DNA of 64,000 nucleotides, taken from contig NZ_JADZAT010000015.1 of NCBI RefSeq assembly GCF_020852455.1, positions 62,001 through 126,000 on the forward strand, written 5' to 3'. The notes below the pieces were generated by a model. It was not told the DNA's origin. It saw nothing but the letters and a program-made list of their open reading frames with translations, and did no database searches. Every line of letters starts with the position of its first letter. Positions within the stretch are counted from its first letter, which is position 1. Made by a program: the position numbers and the translations under genes. Below are positions 40,063-48,656 of this stretch, piece by piece. Source of the DNA: Novosphingobium sp. GTDB taxonomy: Bacteria; Pseudomonadota; Alphaproteobacteria; Sphingomonadales; Sphingomonadaceae.

Positions 40063-40139
40063 TGGTCGGGGAAAGAGGATTCGAACCTCCGGCCCCTGCC
40101 TCCCGAAGACAGTGCTCTACCAGGCTGAGCTATTCCCCG
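40063..40139 (-). tRNA. tRNA-Pro (anticodon CGG)
   Basis: On the minus strand the acceptor CGGGGAA pairs with TTCCCCG, the anticodon stem CTGTC/GGCAG encloses TTCGGGA (anticodon CGG), and the T-arm contains GGTTCGAATCC. CCA is encoded at 40063-40065. It is convergent with recG. Confidence 0.96.
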
Positions 40140-40237
40140 ACCGATCGTGGGTACCCGAGGGCACCCAAGGCAGGAGCGCGCCTATAGAGAGCGATTCCGA
40201 AGGTGGCAAGCGGGCAATCTCGCGCTAGGGTCTTTTC

Positions 40238-41206
40238 ATGTCCAGCAAGCCGATTCCCCACGATTCTCCCGCAGCTTCCGGGCGCATTGGCCACTGGGAA
40301 TGGCAATACCTTGATCTGATGCGCCAGATCTGGGAGCGCGGGGACGAGCGGATCGACCGCACGGGAATCGGCACCCGTTCGGTGATCGGGGCCCAGATTC
40401 GCTTTGACCTGTCGGGCGGGGCGATGCCGCTGCTCTCGACCAAGCGGGTTTACTGGAAGACCGCGACGCGCGAATTCCTGTGGTTCCTGACCGGCGAAAC
40501 CAACATCCGTCCGCTGGTGCTGCAGGGCGTCAGGATCTGGAACGAGTGGCCGCACGCCAACTATGTGAAGGCGACGGGCGAGGCGCTGTCGCTCGACGAT
40601 TTCGTCACCCGCATCGCCGAAGACGAACAATTCGCCGCACAGTGGGGCGATCTGGGGCCGGTCTATGGCAAGCAATGGGTCGATTGGCCAACCTATGAGC
40701 CGGCGGGCGAGGGGCTGTTCCGGCAAGGGCCGGGGATCAACCAGGTCGCCCAGGTGGTCGAAAGCCTGCGCAGCAATCCTGGCAGCCGCCGCCACATCGT
40801 CGAAGGCTGGAACGTGGCCGAGCTGGACCGGATGGCCCTGCCGCCGTGCCACAAGACCTACCAGTTCCATGTCGGCTCGGGCCGGCTGAACTGCGTGCTT
40901 TACCAGCGCAGCTGCGATGTGGCGCTAGGCCTGCCGTTCAACCTGTGGGGCGCGGCGCTGTTCACGCGGATGCTGGCCCAGCAGTGCGATCTTGAACCGG
41001 GCGAGCTGGTCTGGCTGGGCGGCGATACCCACCTCTACCTCAATCACGGCGATCTGATCGAGGCGCAGCTGGAGCGCCAGCCAGCGGGCACGGCGACCAT
41101 GGGCATCGCGCGGCGACCGGCCAGCATGTTCGATTACACGATCGAGGACTTCGCGGTCAGCGGCTATGCCCCGCAAGACCACATCGCGGCTCCGGTGGCG
41201 GTGTAG
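40238..41206 (+). CDS. thyA: Thymidylate synthase
   Basis: A 322-residue enzyme converting dUMP to dTMP with methylene-THF. The catalytic Cys204 lies in ALPPCHKTYQFHV; QRSCDVALGLPFNLWG binds dUMP; the Arg-containing loop is RTGIGTRSVIG. It is longer than E. coli ThyA (264) because of an insert near residues 105-135 (KATGEALSLDDFVTRIAED), seen in many ThyA proteins of the 310-320 residue class. No dihydrofolate reductase gene follows. Start ATG 40238 is 32 nt from the predicted end of upstream non-coding sequence after tRNA-Pro. Confidence 0.95.
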   Translation: MSSKPIPHDSPAASGRIGHWEWQYLDLMRQIWERGDERIDRTGIGTRSVIGAQIRFDLSGGAMPLLSTKRVYWKTATREFLWFLTGETNIRPLVLQGVRIWNEWPHANYVKATGEALSLDDFVTRIAEDEQFAAQWGDLGPVYGKQWVDWPTYEPAGEGLFRQGPGINQVAQVVESLRSNPGSRRHIVEGWNVAELDRMALPPCHKTYQFHVGSGRLNCVLYQRSCDVALGLPFNLWGAALFTRMLAQQCDLEPGELVWLGGDTHLYLNHGDLIEAQLERQPAGTATMGIARRPASMFDYTIEDFAVSGYAPQDHIAAPVAV

Positions 41207-41289
41207 CGGGCGGGCTTGTTGATCCCGGCGCTTGCGCGTAGCGTGCAGCGTCTGAGCCTTCGGGTCGCGCGGGGGACAGTAAATGCACC

Positions 41290-43236
41290 ATGACGGTGGG
41301 CAAAGGCATGGCTGATCGGGCCCATGACGGGCCCAGCATCTTCCTGAGCTATGCCCGGGCGGACGCCAAGCGGGCCAGGCCGGTGATCGCCGCGCTGGAG
41401 CAGGCCGGGATCAAGGTCTGGTGGGATGGCCTGCTGGGAGCAGGCGAGGTCTATTTGCCGACCACCGAGGCAGCGCTCGAAAGTGCGGATGCGGTGGTGG
41501 TGCTGTGGTCGGCAACTTCGGTCGAATCGAACTGGGTGCGTGATGAGGCCACGCGCGGGCGTGAGCGCCAGTGCCTGGTGCCGCTGTCGCTCGATGGCAG
41601 CCAGGCGCCGCTGGGGTTCCGCCAGTTTCAGGTGATCGATATCCGCAAATGGCGCGGCAAGGCCGATGCGCCCGAACTGCAGGCGGTGGTGCGTGCGATC
41701 CAGGCGCTGTCAGACCGTCCGGCGGTGCCGCGGCCCGCCGCGCGCAAGGGCCTGTCGCGCCGGGCCACGCTGATCGGGGGCGGGGTGGCAGTGGCCGGAC
41801 TGGCCGGGCTGGTCGGGTGGCGTCTGATCAAGCCTGTTGCCGGCGGTGCGGCCGAAAATGCCATTGCGGTCATCCCCTTTGCCAATCTGGGCGCTGCAGG
41901 CGATGCCTATTTCTCTGCCGGACTGTCGGAAGAGCTGCGGGCTACTCTGGCCCGCAACCAGATGCTGCGGATCGCCGCACCGACCAGCGCGGGTGAGTTC
42001 CGCGATGCCGTAACCGATGTCCAAACCATCGCCCGCAAGCTGGGCGTGGCGCATATCCTGCGCGGCAGCGTGCGTCACGGCACCGACCGCGTGCGGGTGA
42101 CGGTAGAACTGCTCGACGGCAAGGACGCGCGGCTGGCCTGGACCCAGACGCTGGAGCGCAAGCTGGCCGATGTGCTGGCGATGCAGGTCGAGATTGCCTC
42201 GATCGTGGCCCGCGCGCTGTTTGCAGAAATCAGTGCCCAGGCGATCGCGCGCGGCCGATCGGGCGATTTGCAGCAGATCGGCGGCACCGCCAACGCCGAT
42301 GCCTTCGATGCCTACCTGCGCGGCAAGGCGCTGGTCGAGGTGAGCGAGGATGAAGCCAGCGATCGGGCTGCGCTGGCGAAGTTCGATACCGCGATTTCGC
42401 GCGATCCCGGCTATGCCTCGGCCCTGGCGGCGCGGTCGAAGATCCTCGCGGTAATCGCCAACGAAACCGGCAAGAGCAGCGAAGTTCCGCAGCTCTATGA
42501 TCGTGCGGTGGCGTCGGGGCAGGCTGCGGTCAAGGCCGCGCCGCAGCTGGCCGAAGCGCATTCGGCACTGGGTTATGCGATCTACAACGGGCGGCTTGAT
42601 CCCAGGGGCGCACGGGCATCCTATGACCGCTCGCGCGAGCTTGGCGGGGGGGACGCCGACGTGCTGCGCACGTTCGCGCTCTACTGTGCCTACACCGGCC
42701 GCGCCGCGGAAGCCGCAGAGGCGATCGAGATGGCGCTGACGCTCGATCCGCTCAACCCCGGCGCGTTCCGCGCTGCCGGCTATATTGCCTTTGCCCGCCG
42801 CGATTTCCCCGCAACGCTTGTGCAGATGCGCAAGGCGCTGGAACTCAATCCCAAGCTTAGCGCCGCCAATTCCGCAATCGGTTCAGCGCTCTATCTCGCC
42901 GGGCAGAGCGGTGAGGCGGCCAGCGCCTTTGCCGCCGAACCGCTCGCGCTGTTCCGGCTCCAGGGTGAGGCAATCCTCAAGCGCAAGGCCGGTGATACTG
43001 CCGGCGCGCAACAGGCGCTCGACCAGCTGACCCGCGATTTCGGCAGCAATTCGAATTACCAGCAGGCGCAGGTGCTGGCGCAATGGGGCGATGCGGCTGG
43101 CGCGCTCGATCGTTTGGGCAAGGCCGCCGCCGCGCGCGATGCCGGACTGCTGCTGGCCGCGACCGATCCGATGCTCGATCCGCTGCGCCAGGCGCCGGAA
43201 TTTGCGCAATTGCTTTCAAGGCTGGGGCTGGCATAA
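41290..43236 (+). CDS. TIR domain-transmembrane-TolB-like-TPR protein
   Basis: A 648-residue modular protein. Residues 14-140 form a TIR-type domain (IFLSYARADAKRA, GIKVWWDG, LESADAVVVLWS, SNWVRDEA); Glu64 sits where TIR NAD-hydrolases place the catalytic Glu. One membrane span lies at about 160-180 (GGGVAVAGLAGLVGWRLI). Residues 190-310 resemble the TolB/FlgO-like domain found with adenylate cyclases (IAVIPFANLG..YFSAGLSEELRATLA). The remainder is alpha-helical TPR-like. Topology puts TIR in the cytoplasm and TPRs outside. A small lipoprotein gene follows at 30 nt. Role unknown; signalling or defence are possibilities, not shown. Confidence 0.85.
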   Translation: MTVGKGMADRAHDGPSIFLSYARADAKRARPVIAALEQAGIKVWWDGLLGAGEVYLPTTEAALESADAVVVLWSATSVESNWVRDEATRGRERQCLVPLSLDGSQAPLGFRQFQVIDIRKWRGKADAPELQAVVRAIQALSDRPAVPRPAARKGLSRRATLIGGGVAVAGLAGLVGWRLIKPVAGGAAENAIAVIPFANLGAAGDAYFSAGLSEELRATLARNQMLRIAAPTSAGEFRDAVTDVQTIARKLGVAHILRGSVRHGTDRVRVTVELLDGKDARLAWTQTLERKLADVLAMQVEIASIVARALFAEISAQAIARGRSGDLQQIGGTANADAFDAYLRGKALVEVSEDEASDRAALAKFDTAISRDPGYASALAARSKILAVIANETGKSSEVPQLYDRAVASGQAAVKAAPQLAEAHSALGYAIYNGRLDPRGARASYDRSRELGGGDADVLRTFALYCAYTGRAAEAAEAIEMALTLDPLNPGAFRAAGYIAFARRDFPATLVQMRKALELNPKLSAANSAIGSALYLAGQSGEAASAFAAEPLALFRLQGEAILKRKAGDTAGAQQALDQLTRDFGSNSNYQQAQVLAQWGDAAGALDRLGKAAAARDAGLLLAATDPMLDPLRQAPEFAQLLSRLGLA

Positions 43237-43266
43237 TCGGCCACCGGGAAACAGGAGGATGTTGAA

Positions 43267-43500
43267 ATGCGCAAACTGACCACCGGAATGCTGATTGCCG
43301 CCGCCACGCTTTCGCTGGCCGCATGCAACAAGGAAGCTGCACCCGCGGCTGAAGCCTCAGCCGAAGCGAGCGAAGCCGCTGCGCCCAGCGATGCTGCGGC
43401 GGGTGCCAGTGATGCTGCCGCTGCTGCCAGCGATGCCGGTGCGGCCGATGCCGCCGCCGCCGCCACGGTCGATCCCAACGGGAATCCGATCAAGCCGTAA
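43267..43500 (+). CDS. Small alanine-rich lipoprotein
   Basis: A 77-residue protein with a lipoprotein signal: MRKLTTGMLIAAATLSLAAC, lipobox LAAC with Cys20. The mature part is almost only Ala, Ser, Glu, Asp and Pro in AEAS/DAAAGAS-like repeats, ending DPNGNPIKP, so it is probably disordered. ATG follows GGAGG (43254-43258). It lies 30 nt behind the TIR-TPR gene and is probably co-transcribed with it. No domain is recognised. Confidence 0.8.
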   Translation: MRKLTTGMLIAAATLSLAACNKEAAPAAEASAEASEAAAPSDAAAGASDAAAAASDAGAADAAAAATVDPNGNPIKP

Positions 43501-43518
43501 GCTGACTGACGTCAACGC

Positions 43519-43551
43519 GGGGCCGCGCCGGGCAGGACCTGGCGTGGCCCC
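43519..43551. terminator. Hairpin between convergent lipoprotein and protease genes
   Basis: GGGGCCGCGCC (43519-43529) pairs with GGCGTGGCCCC (43541-43551), with one G-U pair and an 11-nt loop. It lies in the 74-nt gap between convergent stops. No good T-tract is seen on either strand. Confidence 0.5.
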
Positions 43552-43574
43552 GTTGCCGTTGGGGCCCACAGAAC

Positions 43575-44753
43575 CTAAGGGAGCGGCCCGGTATAGCGTT
43601 CGATCCATTCGCGATAGCTGGCGACCCTGGTGAACACCCCGGCCTGCTTCTGCTTGCCGCATTCGGCGCGTTCGACATTGTGGCTGACCACCCCGACCAG
43701 CGTCGGCCGGCGCTGGTCGAACCAGATCAGCGGACCGCCGCTGTCACCGTGGCACTGGGTCGATCCGGCGGCATCCAGGCCCAGGCCGCACAGTGCGATC
43801 CTGCTCTGCGCACAGGCTGAATCCGGCTGGATCTTGACCTTGCCATAGAGCAGCGGGGCCGAGGGGCTTTGCCCTTCGGTCAGCCCCCAGCCATAGAAAT
43901 AGGCCGGCTTTCCGTTCAGCGCGACAGTCTTCGGATTTTCGGGACCGATCTTGACTGTCTGGACCCAGACCCGGCGATCGCGCTCGGTCTTGTCGTCCGG
44001 GGCGTACTGGATCAGGGCGATATCATTCATGTAGGTCTTCGAATTGTATTCGGGATGGGAAATGGTCCGGACGATCCGATAGCCGATCCCGCTCTGCACG
44101 TTGCGAATGTCGCTCTGGCCCAGCCGGATGCGATAGCCCCCGGCCACGATATCGCTGCCCTGATCGACCAGGCAATGCGCCGCCGTCAGGACCCACCCCG
44201 GCTTGATGACGGCACCGCCGCAGGCCAGCCGATCGTCCCAGCCCAGCGCGCGCTGGGTTATCTGGGGCAGCCGCGGCGGACGCTGCAATTGCGCCATGTA
44301 GGGGGCGCTGCCATCGGGCGCGCGATAGCCCCGGCCGACCCTGACCGGGCGGTAATTGCGACCCTTCTTCTTGATGACCGGCGGTGGCCCATCGGGCGGG
44401 TCGATGAAGTCCGCCTCGGCCAGCTCGGCACTGTCAAGCTTGAGCGGGTTGGGGCAGCGCCACTGGTCGCGGCAGGCGGGCGGGCCGGGCAGCAGGGTGT
44501 AGGCGCGTTCAGGATCGTTTTCGATCGCGGCATATTCTTCGGCGGTGTAGCCGATCGGCCCGTCCGAGGGTGGATAGGGCCCTGCGGGTTCCTGTCCGGC
44601 CGCCGGCGCGGTCGGCGCCGGCAGCGGCGCCTGCGCCTCCTGCGCCGCCGCAGACCCGTCCGGTGCCTGCTCAGGGCCTTGCGGTTCCTGCGCCAGGGCT
44701 GGCCAGGCCGCCCACAATGCAACGATGGAAATCGCCCATGCTCTTGCTGTCAT
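43575..44753 (-). CDS. Exported trypsin-like serine protease
   Basis: A 392-residue S1-family protease with a signal peptide (MTARAWAISIVALWAAWPALA). A Pro/Glu/Gln/Ala-rich segment of about 60 residues follows, then a pro-region. The catalytic triad is complete: His193 (LTAAHCL), Asp244 (NDIALIQY) and Ser338 (CHGDSGGPL). Cysteines around His and Ser are in positions for the conserved disulfides. The start at 44753 is chosen for the signal peptide; the open frame upstream overlaps the bkd promoter. Divergent from the branched-chain dehydrogenase operon. Confidence 0.9.
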   Translation of the reverse strand: MTARAWAISIVALWAAWPALAQEPQGPEQAPDGSAAAQEAQAPLPAPTAPAAGQEPAGPYPPSDGPIGYTAEEYAAIENDPERAYTLLPGPPACRDQWRCPNPLKLDSAELAEADFIDPPDGPPPVIKKKGRNYRPVRVGRGYRAPDGSAPYMAQLQRPPRLPQITQRALGWDDRLACGGAVIKPGWVLTAAHCLVDQGSDIVAGGYRIRLGQSDIRNVQSGIGYRIVRTISHPEYNSKTYMNDIALIQYAPDDKTERDRRVWVQTVKIGPENPKTVALNGKPAYFYGWGLTEGQSPSAPLLYGKVKIQPDSACAQSRIALCGLGLDAAGSTQCHGDSGGPLIWFDQRRPTLVGVVSHNVERAECGKQKQAGVFTRVASYREWIERYTGPLP

Positions 44754-44781
44754 TGGCTTTCTCACCCTATTGCGGCAGATC

Positions 44782-44871
44782 TGCGCTGCAGCTGGCCGCA
44801 GCATCGGCAAGCTGCGGTGCGATTGCAAGGAGTGAATTGGCAAGCCAGGCTTGCGCCGCAGCTGTCCGCAG
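44782..44871. promoter_or_regulatory. Direct repeat upstream of bkd operon (operator candidate)
   Basis: TGCGCTGCAGCTGGCCGCAG (44782-44801) recurs with two changes at 44852-44871, exactly 70 bp apart. Each copy is built around CAGCTG. They lie in the divergent region upstream of the operon promoter and may be sites for a regulator that loops or oligomerises; no regulator gene is adjacent. Confidence 0.35.
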
Positions 44872-44894
44872 TCGATAACCTGCCGAGGGTTTGG

Positions 44895-44923
44895 TTGACG
44901 ATGTAACCAGTTTGAAATAATAT
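44895..44923 (+). promoter_or_regulatory. Promoter of the branched-chain dehydrogenase operon
   Basis: TTGACG (44895-44900) and TAATAT (44918-44923) are separated by 17 bp, close to the sigma-70 consensus. Predicted transcription start is near 44930, giving a leader of about 47 nt before the E1alpha ATG. This is the best-looking housekeeping promoter in the window. Confidence 0.6.
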
Positions 44924-44976
44924 GTCGCGCATCTAAAATTTGCTTCCAAAGCTTGAGCAAGGTGGGAGAGCGCTTC

Positions 44977-46281
44977 ATGGCCAAAGGGCCTGCCAGTGCC
45001 GGAACTGCGGGCGGCAACCTGCCGCCGCTGAGCCTGCATGTCCCCGAACCGCCGTTTCGTCCGGGCGATCCGGTCGACTACAGCTTTCTCCAGATCCCTG
45101 CGGCGGGTGCATTCGCCCGGCCGGATGAAGGCTGCGCGACCGAGGAAACGCACCCGCTGTGCCACGGCCTGATTCGCGTGCTGGACGAGGATCACCGCGC
45201 GGTCGGCGCCTGGGATCCCAAGCTGGACGCCGAAACCATGCGCCGGATGCTGCGGGTGATGGCGCTGACCCGCGCCTTCGATGACCGGATGTACCGCGGC
45301 CAGCGCCAGGGCAAGACCAGCTTCTACATGAAGTGCACCGGCGAAGAGGCGACCAGTGTCGCTTCGGCCTTTGCGATGGACAACGAAGACATGGTCTTCC
45401 CCAGCTATCGCCAGCAGGGCATCCTGATCGCGCGCGGCTATCCGATCGTCGAGATGATCAATCAGATCTATTCGAACCGGGCGGACAAGCTGAAAGGCCG
45501 GCAGCTGCCGATCATGTATTCCAGCCGCGAGCACAACTTCTTCACGATCAGCGGCAACCTGGCGACGCAGTATCCACAGGCGGCCGGCTGGGCGATGGCC
45601 AGCGCGATCAAGGGCGATACCCGGATCGCCAGCACCTGGATCGGCGAGGGATCGAGCGCGGAGGGCGATGCCCACGCTGCCTTCACCTTTGCCACAGTGT
45701 TCAACGCCCCGGTGGTGTTCAACGTGGTCAACAACCAGTGGGCGATCTCCAGCTTTTCCGGCTTTGCCGGGGGTGAGCGCTCAACCTTTGCGGCGCGCGC
45801 GATCGGCTATGGCATTGCCGGCCTTCGGGTCGATGGCAACGATGCGCTGGCGGTCTATGCCGCCGCGCGCTGGGCCGCCAATCGGGCGCGGGCGGGCAAG
45901 GGGCCGACCCTGATCGAGCATTTCACCTACCGCGCCGAAGGCCATTCGACCTCTGACGATCCCAGCGCCTACCGCTCGGCCCACGAGCAGAAGGAATGGC
46001 CGCTGGGCGATCCGATCATGCGGCTCAAGCAGCACCTGATCGCGCTGGGCGAATGGAGCGAGGACCAGCACGCCGTGATGGACCTGGAACTGGCCGAACA
46101 GGTCAAGGCCGCGACCAAGGATGCCGAAAAGAACGGCGTGCTGGGCCACGGGCTGCACCATCCGTTCCACACCATGTTCGAAGACGTGTTCGAAGACCTG
46201 CCCTGGCACCTGCAGGAGCAGGCCGAACAGGCGATCCGCGAGCGCCGGATCAAGTGGCCCACCTGGAAGGAGTACGAATGA
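44977..46281 (+). CDS. bkdA1: Branched-chain 2-oxoacid dehydrogenase E1 alpha
   Basis: A 434-residue thiamine-diphosphate subunit of the 2-oxoisovalerate dehydrogenase complex, which decarboxylates 2-oxoacids from Val, Leu and Ile. The ThDP fold is seen in IGEGSSAEGDAHAAFTFATV..NNQWAIS; FHYRAEGHS-like 'FTYRAEGHSTSDDPSAYR' is the phosphorylation-loop equivalent. The long N-terminus (about 100 residues) is typical of the BCKDH rather than the PDH branch. ATG at 44977 follows GGGAGAG. Its stop overlaps the E1beta ATG, indicating translational coupling. Confidence 0.92.
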   Translation: MAKGPASAGTAGGNLPPLSLHVPEPPFRPGDPVDYSFLQIPAAGAFARPDEGCATEETHPLCHGLIRVLDEDHRAVGAWDPKLDAETMRRMLRVMALTRAFDDRMYRGQRQGKTSFYMKCTGEEATSVASAFAMDNEDMVFPSYRQQGILIARGYPIVEMINQIYSNRADKLKGRQLPIMYSSREHNFFTISGNLATQYPQAAGWAMASAIKGDTRIASTWIGEGSSAEGDAHAAFTFATVFNAPVVFNVVNNQWAISSFSGFAGGERSTFAARAIGYGIAGLRVDGNDALAVYAAARWAANRARAGKGPTLIEHFTYRAEGHSTSDDPSAYRSAHEQKEWPLGDPIMRLKQHLIALGEWSEDQHAVMDLELAEQVKAATKDAEKNGVLGHGLHHPFHTMFEDVFEDLPWHLQEQAEQAIRERRIKWPTWKEYE

Positions 46282-47336
46282 TGACGCTGGAAGAAGCGCC
46301 GCTTTCGCTCGCCCAGGCCCCCAGCCGCCGGATCAACATGATCGAGGCGATCAACGAAGCGCTCGACATCATGATGGAGCGCGATTCGAACGTGGTCGTG
46401 TTCGGGGAAGACGTCGGCTATTTCGGCGGGGTGTTCCGCGCCACTGCTGGCCTTCAGAAAAAGTACGGCAAAAACCGCGTGTTCGATACCCCGATCAACG
46501 AATGCGGGATCATCGGCGCGGCGGTGGGGATGGGGGCCTATGGCCTGCGCCCGGTGCCCGAAATCCAGTTTGCCGACTATATCTATCCGGGGCTGGACCA
46601 GCTGGTCAGCGAAGCCGCGCGGCTGCGCTATCGCTCGGCCGGGGAATTCATTGCCCCGATCACGGTGCGCTCGCCCTTTGGCGGCGGGATCTTCGGCGGG
46701 CAGACCCACAGCCAGAGCCCCGAGGCCTTGTTCACTCACGTCGCCGGGCTCAAGACCGTGATCCCCAGCACGCCCCACGATGCCAAGGGGCTGCTGATCG
46801 CGGCGATCGAAGACAATGATCCGGTGATCTTCTTCGAACCCAAGCGGATCTACAACGGGCCTTTCACCGGGTACTATGACAAGCCGGTCGAGCCCTGGTC
46901 GCGGCACGAGGCGGCAGAGGTGCCCGAAGGGTACTACCGGATCCCGCTGGGCAAGGCCCGGGTGGTGCGCCAGGGCGAGGCGATGACCGTGCTGGCCTAT
47001 GGCACGATGATCCACGTTGCCGAAGCGGTCTGCCGCGAAAAGGGCATCGATGCCGAAATCATCGACCTGCGCACGCTGGTCCCGCTCGACATCGAAACGA
47101 TCGAGGCTTCGGTCAAGAAGACCGGCAAATGCCTGATCGTGCATGAGGCGACCCGCACCTGCGGTTTCGGGGCAGAGCTGTCGGCATTGGTGCAGGAGCG
47201 CTGCTTCTATCACCTCGAAGCCCCGATCGAGCGCGTAACCGGGTTCGATACCCCCTATCCGCACAGCCTTGAATGGGCATATTTCCCCGGACCCGTCCGC
47301 ATTGGCGAGGCGGTTGACCGGCTCTTGAAAGCGTAA
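46278..47336 (+). CDS. bkdA2: Branched-chain 2-oxoacid dehydrogenase E1 beta
   Basis: A 352-residue partner of E1 alpha forming the heterotetramer. Family segments include NMIEAINEALDIMMERD, VVVFGEDVGYFGGVFRAT, FDTPINECGIIGAAVGM, PEIQFADYIYPGLDQLVSEA and RSPFGGGIFGGQTHSQSPE. The ATG (46278-46280) overlaps the E1 alpha stop in an ATGA junction, and GGAAGGAG lies just upstream; a second ATG follows immediately. E2 begins 4 nt after its stop. Position and sequence make BCKDH more likely than pyruvate dehydrogenase. Confidence 0.93.
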   Translation: MMTLEEAPLSLAQAPSRRINMIEAINEALDIMMERDSNVVVFGEDVGYFGGVFRATAGLQKKYGKNRVFDTPINECGIIGAAVGMGAYGLRPVPEIQFADYIYPGLDQLVSEAARLRYRSAGEFIAPITVRSPFGGGIFGGQTHSQSPEALFTHVAGLKTVIPSTPHDAKGLLIAAIEDNDPVIFFEPKRIYNGPFTGYYDKPVEPWSRHEAAEVPEGYYRIPLGKARVVRQGEAMTVLAYGTMIHVAEAVCREKGIDAEIIDLRTLVPLDIETIEASVKKTGKCLIVHEATRTCGFGAELSALVQERCFYHLEAPIERVTGFDTPYPHSLEWAYFPGPVRIGEAVDRLLKA

Positions 47337-47340
47337 TCCG

Positions 47341-48648
47341 ATGGGCAAGTTCACATTCAACCTCCCCGATATCGGCGAAGGCATTGCCGAGGCCGAAATC
47401 GTCGCCTGGCACGTCAAGGTGGGTGATCGGGTCGAGGAAGACGGCAAGATCGCCGACGTCATGACCGACAAGGCGACGGTCGAGATGGAAAGCCCGGTTT
47501 CGGGCGTCGTGCTCTCGGTGGCGGGCGCGGAGGGCGACATGATCGCGATCGGATCGCCCTTGGTGGTGATCGAGACCGAGGGTGATGTGGCCGAGGGCAC
47601 CGGTCATGAGCCAGTTGCACAAGATCCTCCCCCCCTGGGGGAGGTGGCAGCGGCTTCGCCGCTGACGGAGGGGGAGCAGAACGGGCAACAAGCCCCCTCC
47701 GCCTCGCTGCGCTCGGCACCTCCCCCTGCGGGGGAGGATCTTGAGGCCAAGCCCGTGGCGGCGCCAGCCGCAAACGCCAAGGTCCTCGCCAGTCCCGCCG
47801 TTCGCGCCCGCGCGGCCGAGCTTGGCATTGATCTTGGCGAGGTGAAGCCGGCCGAGGATGGCCGGGTGCGGCATTCCGATCTGGACGCGTTCCTGGCCTA
47901 CAACGCCGGCGGCGGGTTCCGCGCGCCGGGGTCACGGGCGGTGGACCAGCAGATCAAGGTAATCGGCATGCGCCGCCGGATTGCCGAGAACATGGCCGCG
48001 TCGAAGCGCAATATCCCGCACTTTTCCTATGTCGAGGAATGCGATGTGACCGCGCTGGAGCAGATGCGCGCGCAGCTCAACGCCGCGCGCGGGGCGCGGC
48101 CCAAGCTGACCATGCTGCCGCTGCTGATCACCGCGATCTGCCGCGCGCTGCCCGATTTCCCGATGCTCAACGCGCGCTTTGATGACGAGGCCGGGGTGAT
48201 CCACCGCTCGGGCGCGGTGCATCTGGGCATGGCGGCGCAGACCGATGCCGGGCTGATGGTGCCGGTGATCCGCAATGCCCAGGACAAGAACCTGTGGCAG
48301 CTGGCCAGCGAGATTGTCCGCCTGGCTGACGCTGCCCGCAATGGCACTGCCAAGAGCGAGGAGCTGTCGGGCTCGACCATCACGCTTACCTCGCTCGGCC
48401 CGCTGGGCGGTGTGGCGCATACCCCGGTGATCAACCGCCCCGAAGTGGCGATCATCGGCCCCAACCGGATCGTCGAGCGCCCGATGTACGTGCCTGATGG
48501 CATGGGCGGTGAGCGGATCGAGAAGCGTAAGACCATGAACGTGTCGATCAGCTGCGATCACCGCGTGGTCGATGGCTGGGATGCGGCCAGCTTTGTTCAG
48601 GCGGTCAAGCGGCTGATCGAAACACCGGTGCTGCTGCTGGCGGACTAG
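47341..48648 (+). CDS. bkdB: Branched-chain 2-oxoacid dehydrogenase E2 (dihydrolipoyl acyltransferase)
   Basis: A 435-residue core subunit. Lipoyl domain 1-80 with the lipoyl-lysine in MTDKATVEM. Linker 84-140. E1/E3-binding domain about 141-180 (ASPAVRARAAELGIDLGEV). Acyltransferase domain from 200 with RIAENMAASKRNIPHFSY and the catalytic SCDHRVVDGWDAA. Residues 94-134 of the linker are encoded by a GC-rich palindromic repeat (47620-47743), inserted in frame. No E3 (lipoamide dehydrogenase) gene follows, so E3 is presumably supplied from elsewhere. Confidence 0.93.
   Translation: MGKFTFNLPDIGEGIAEAEIVAWHVKVGDRVEEDGKIADVMTDKATVEMESPVSGVVLSVAGAEGDMIAIGSPLVVIETEGDVAEGTGHEPVAQDPPPLGEVAAASPLTEGEQNGQQAPSASLRSAPPPAGEDLEAKPVAAPAANAKVLASPAVRARAAELGIDLGEVKPAEDGRVRHSDLDAFLAYNAGGGFRAPGSRAVDQQIKVIGMRRRIAENMAASKRNIPHFSYVEECDVTALEQMRAQLNAARGARPKLTMLPLLITAICRALPDFPMLNARFDDEAGVIHRSGAVHLGMAAQTDAGLMVPVIRNAQDKNLWQLASEIVRLADAARNGTAKSEELSGSTITLTSLGPLGGVAHTPVINRPEVAIIGPNRIVERPMYVPDGMGGERIEKRKTMNVSISCDHRVVDGWDAASFVQAVKRLIETPVLLLAD
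47620..47743. repeat. Nested palindromic element (CCTCCCC family) in frame within E2 gene
   Basis: Fourteen-base inverted ends, CAAGATCCTCCCCC (47620-47633) and GGGGGAGGATCTTG (47730-47743), enclose hairpins CCTCCCCC/GGGGGAGG (47626-47644), AGCGGC/GCCGCT (47649-47663), GGAGGGGG/CCCCCTCC (47667-47700) and CCTCCCCC/GGGGGAGG (47719-47737). It has no stop in the E2 frame and adds 41 codons (positions 47620-47742). The layout mirrors the intergenic copy at 20534-20737. Confidence 0.8.
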
Positions 48649-48656
48649 GGAGGAGC

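Noticed and set aside
47620..47743. Frameshift or assembly error in E2
   Set aside because: The reading frame is continuous into the intact downstream domains, and the same element architecture exists elsewhere in the window.
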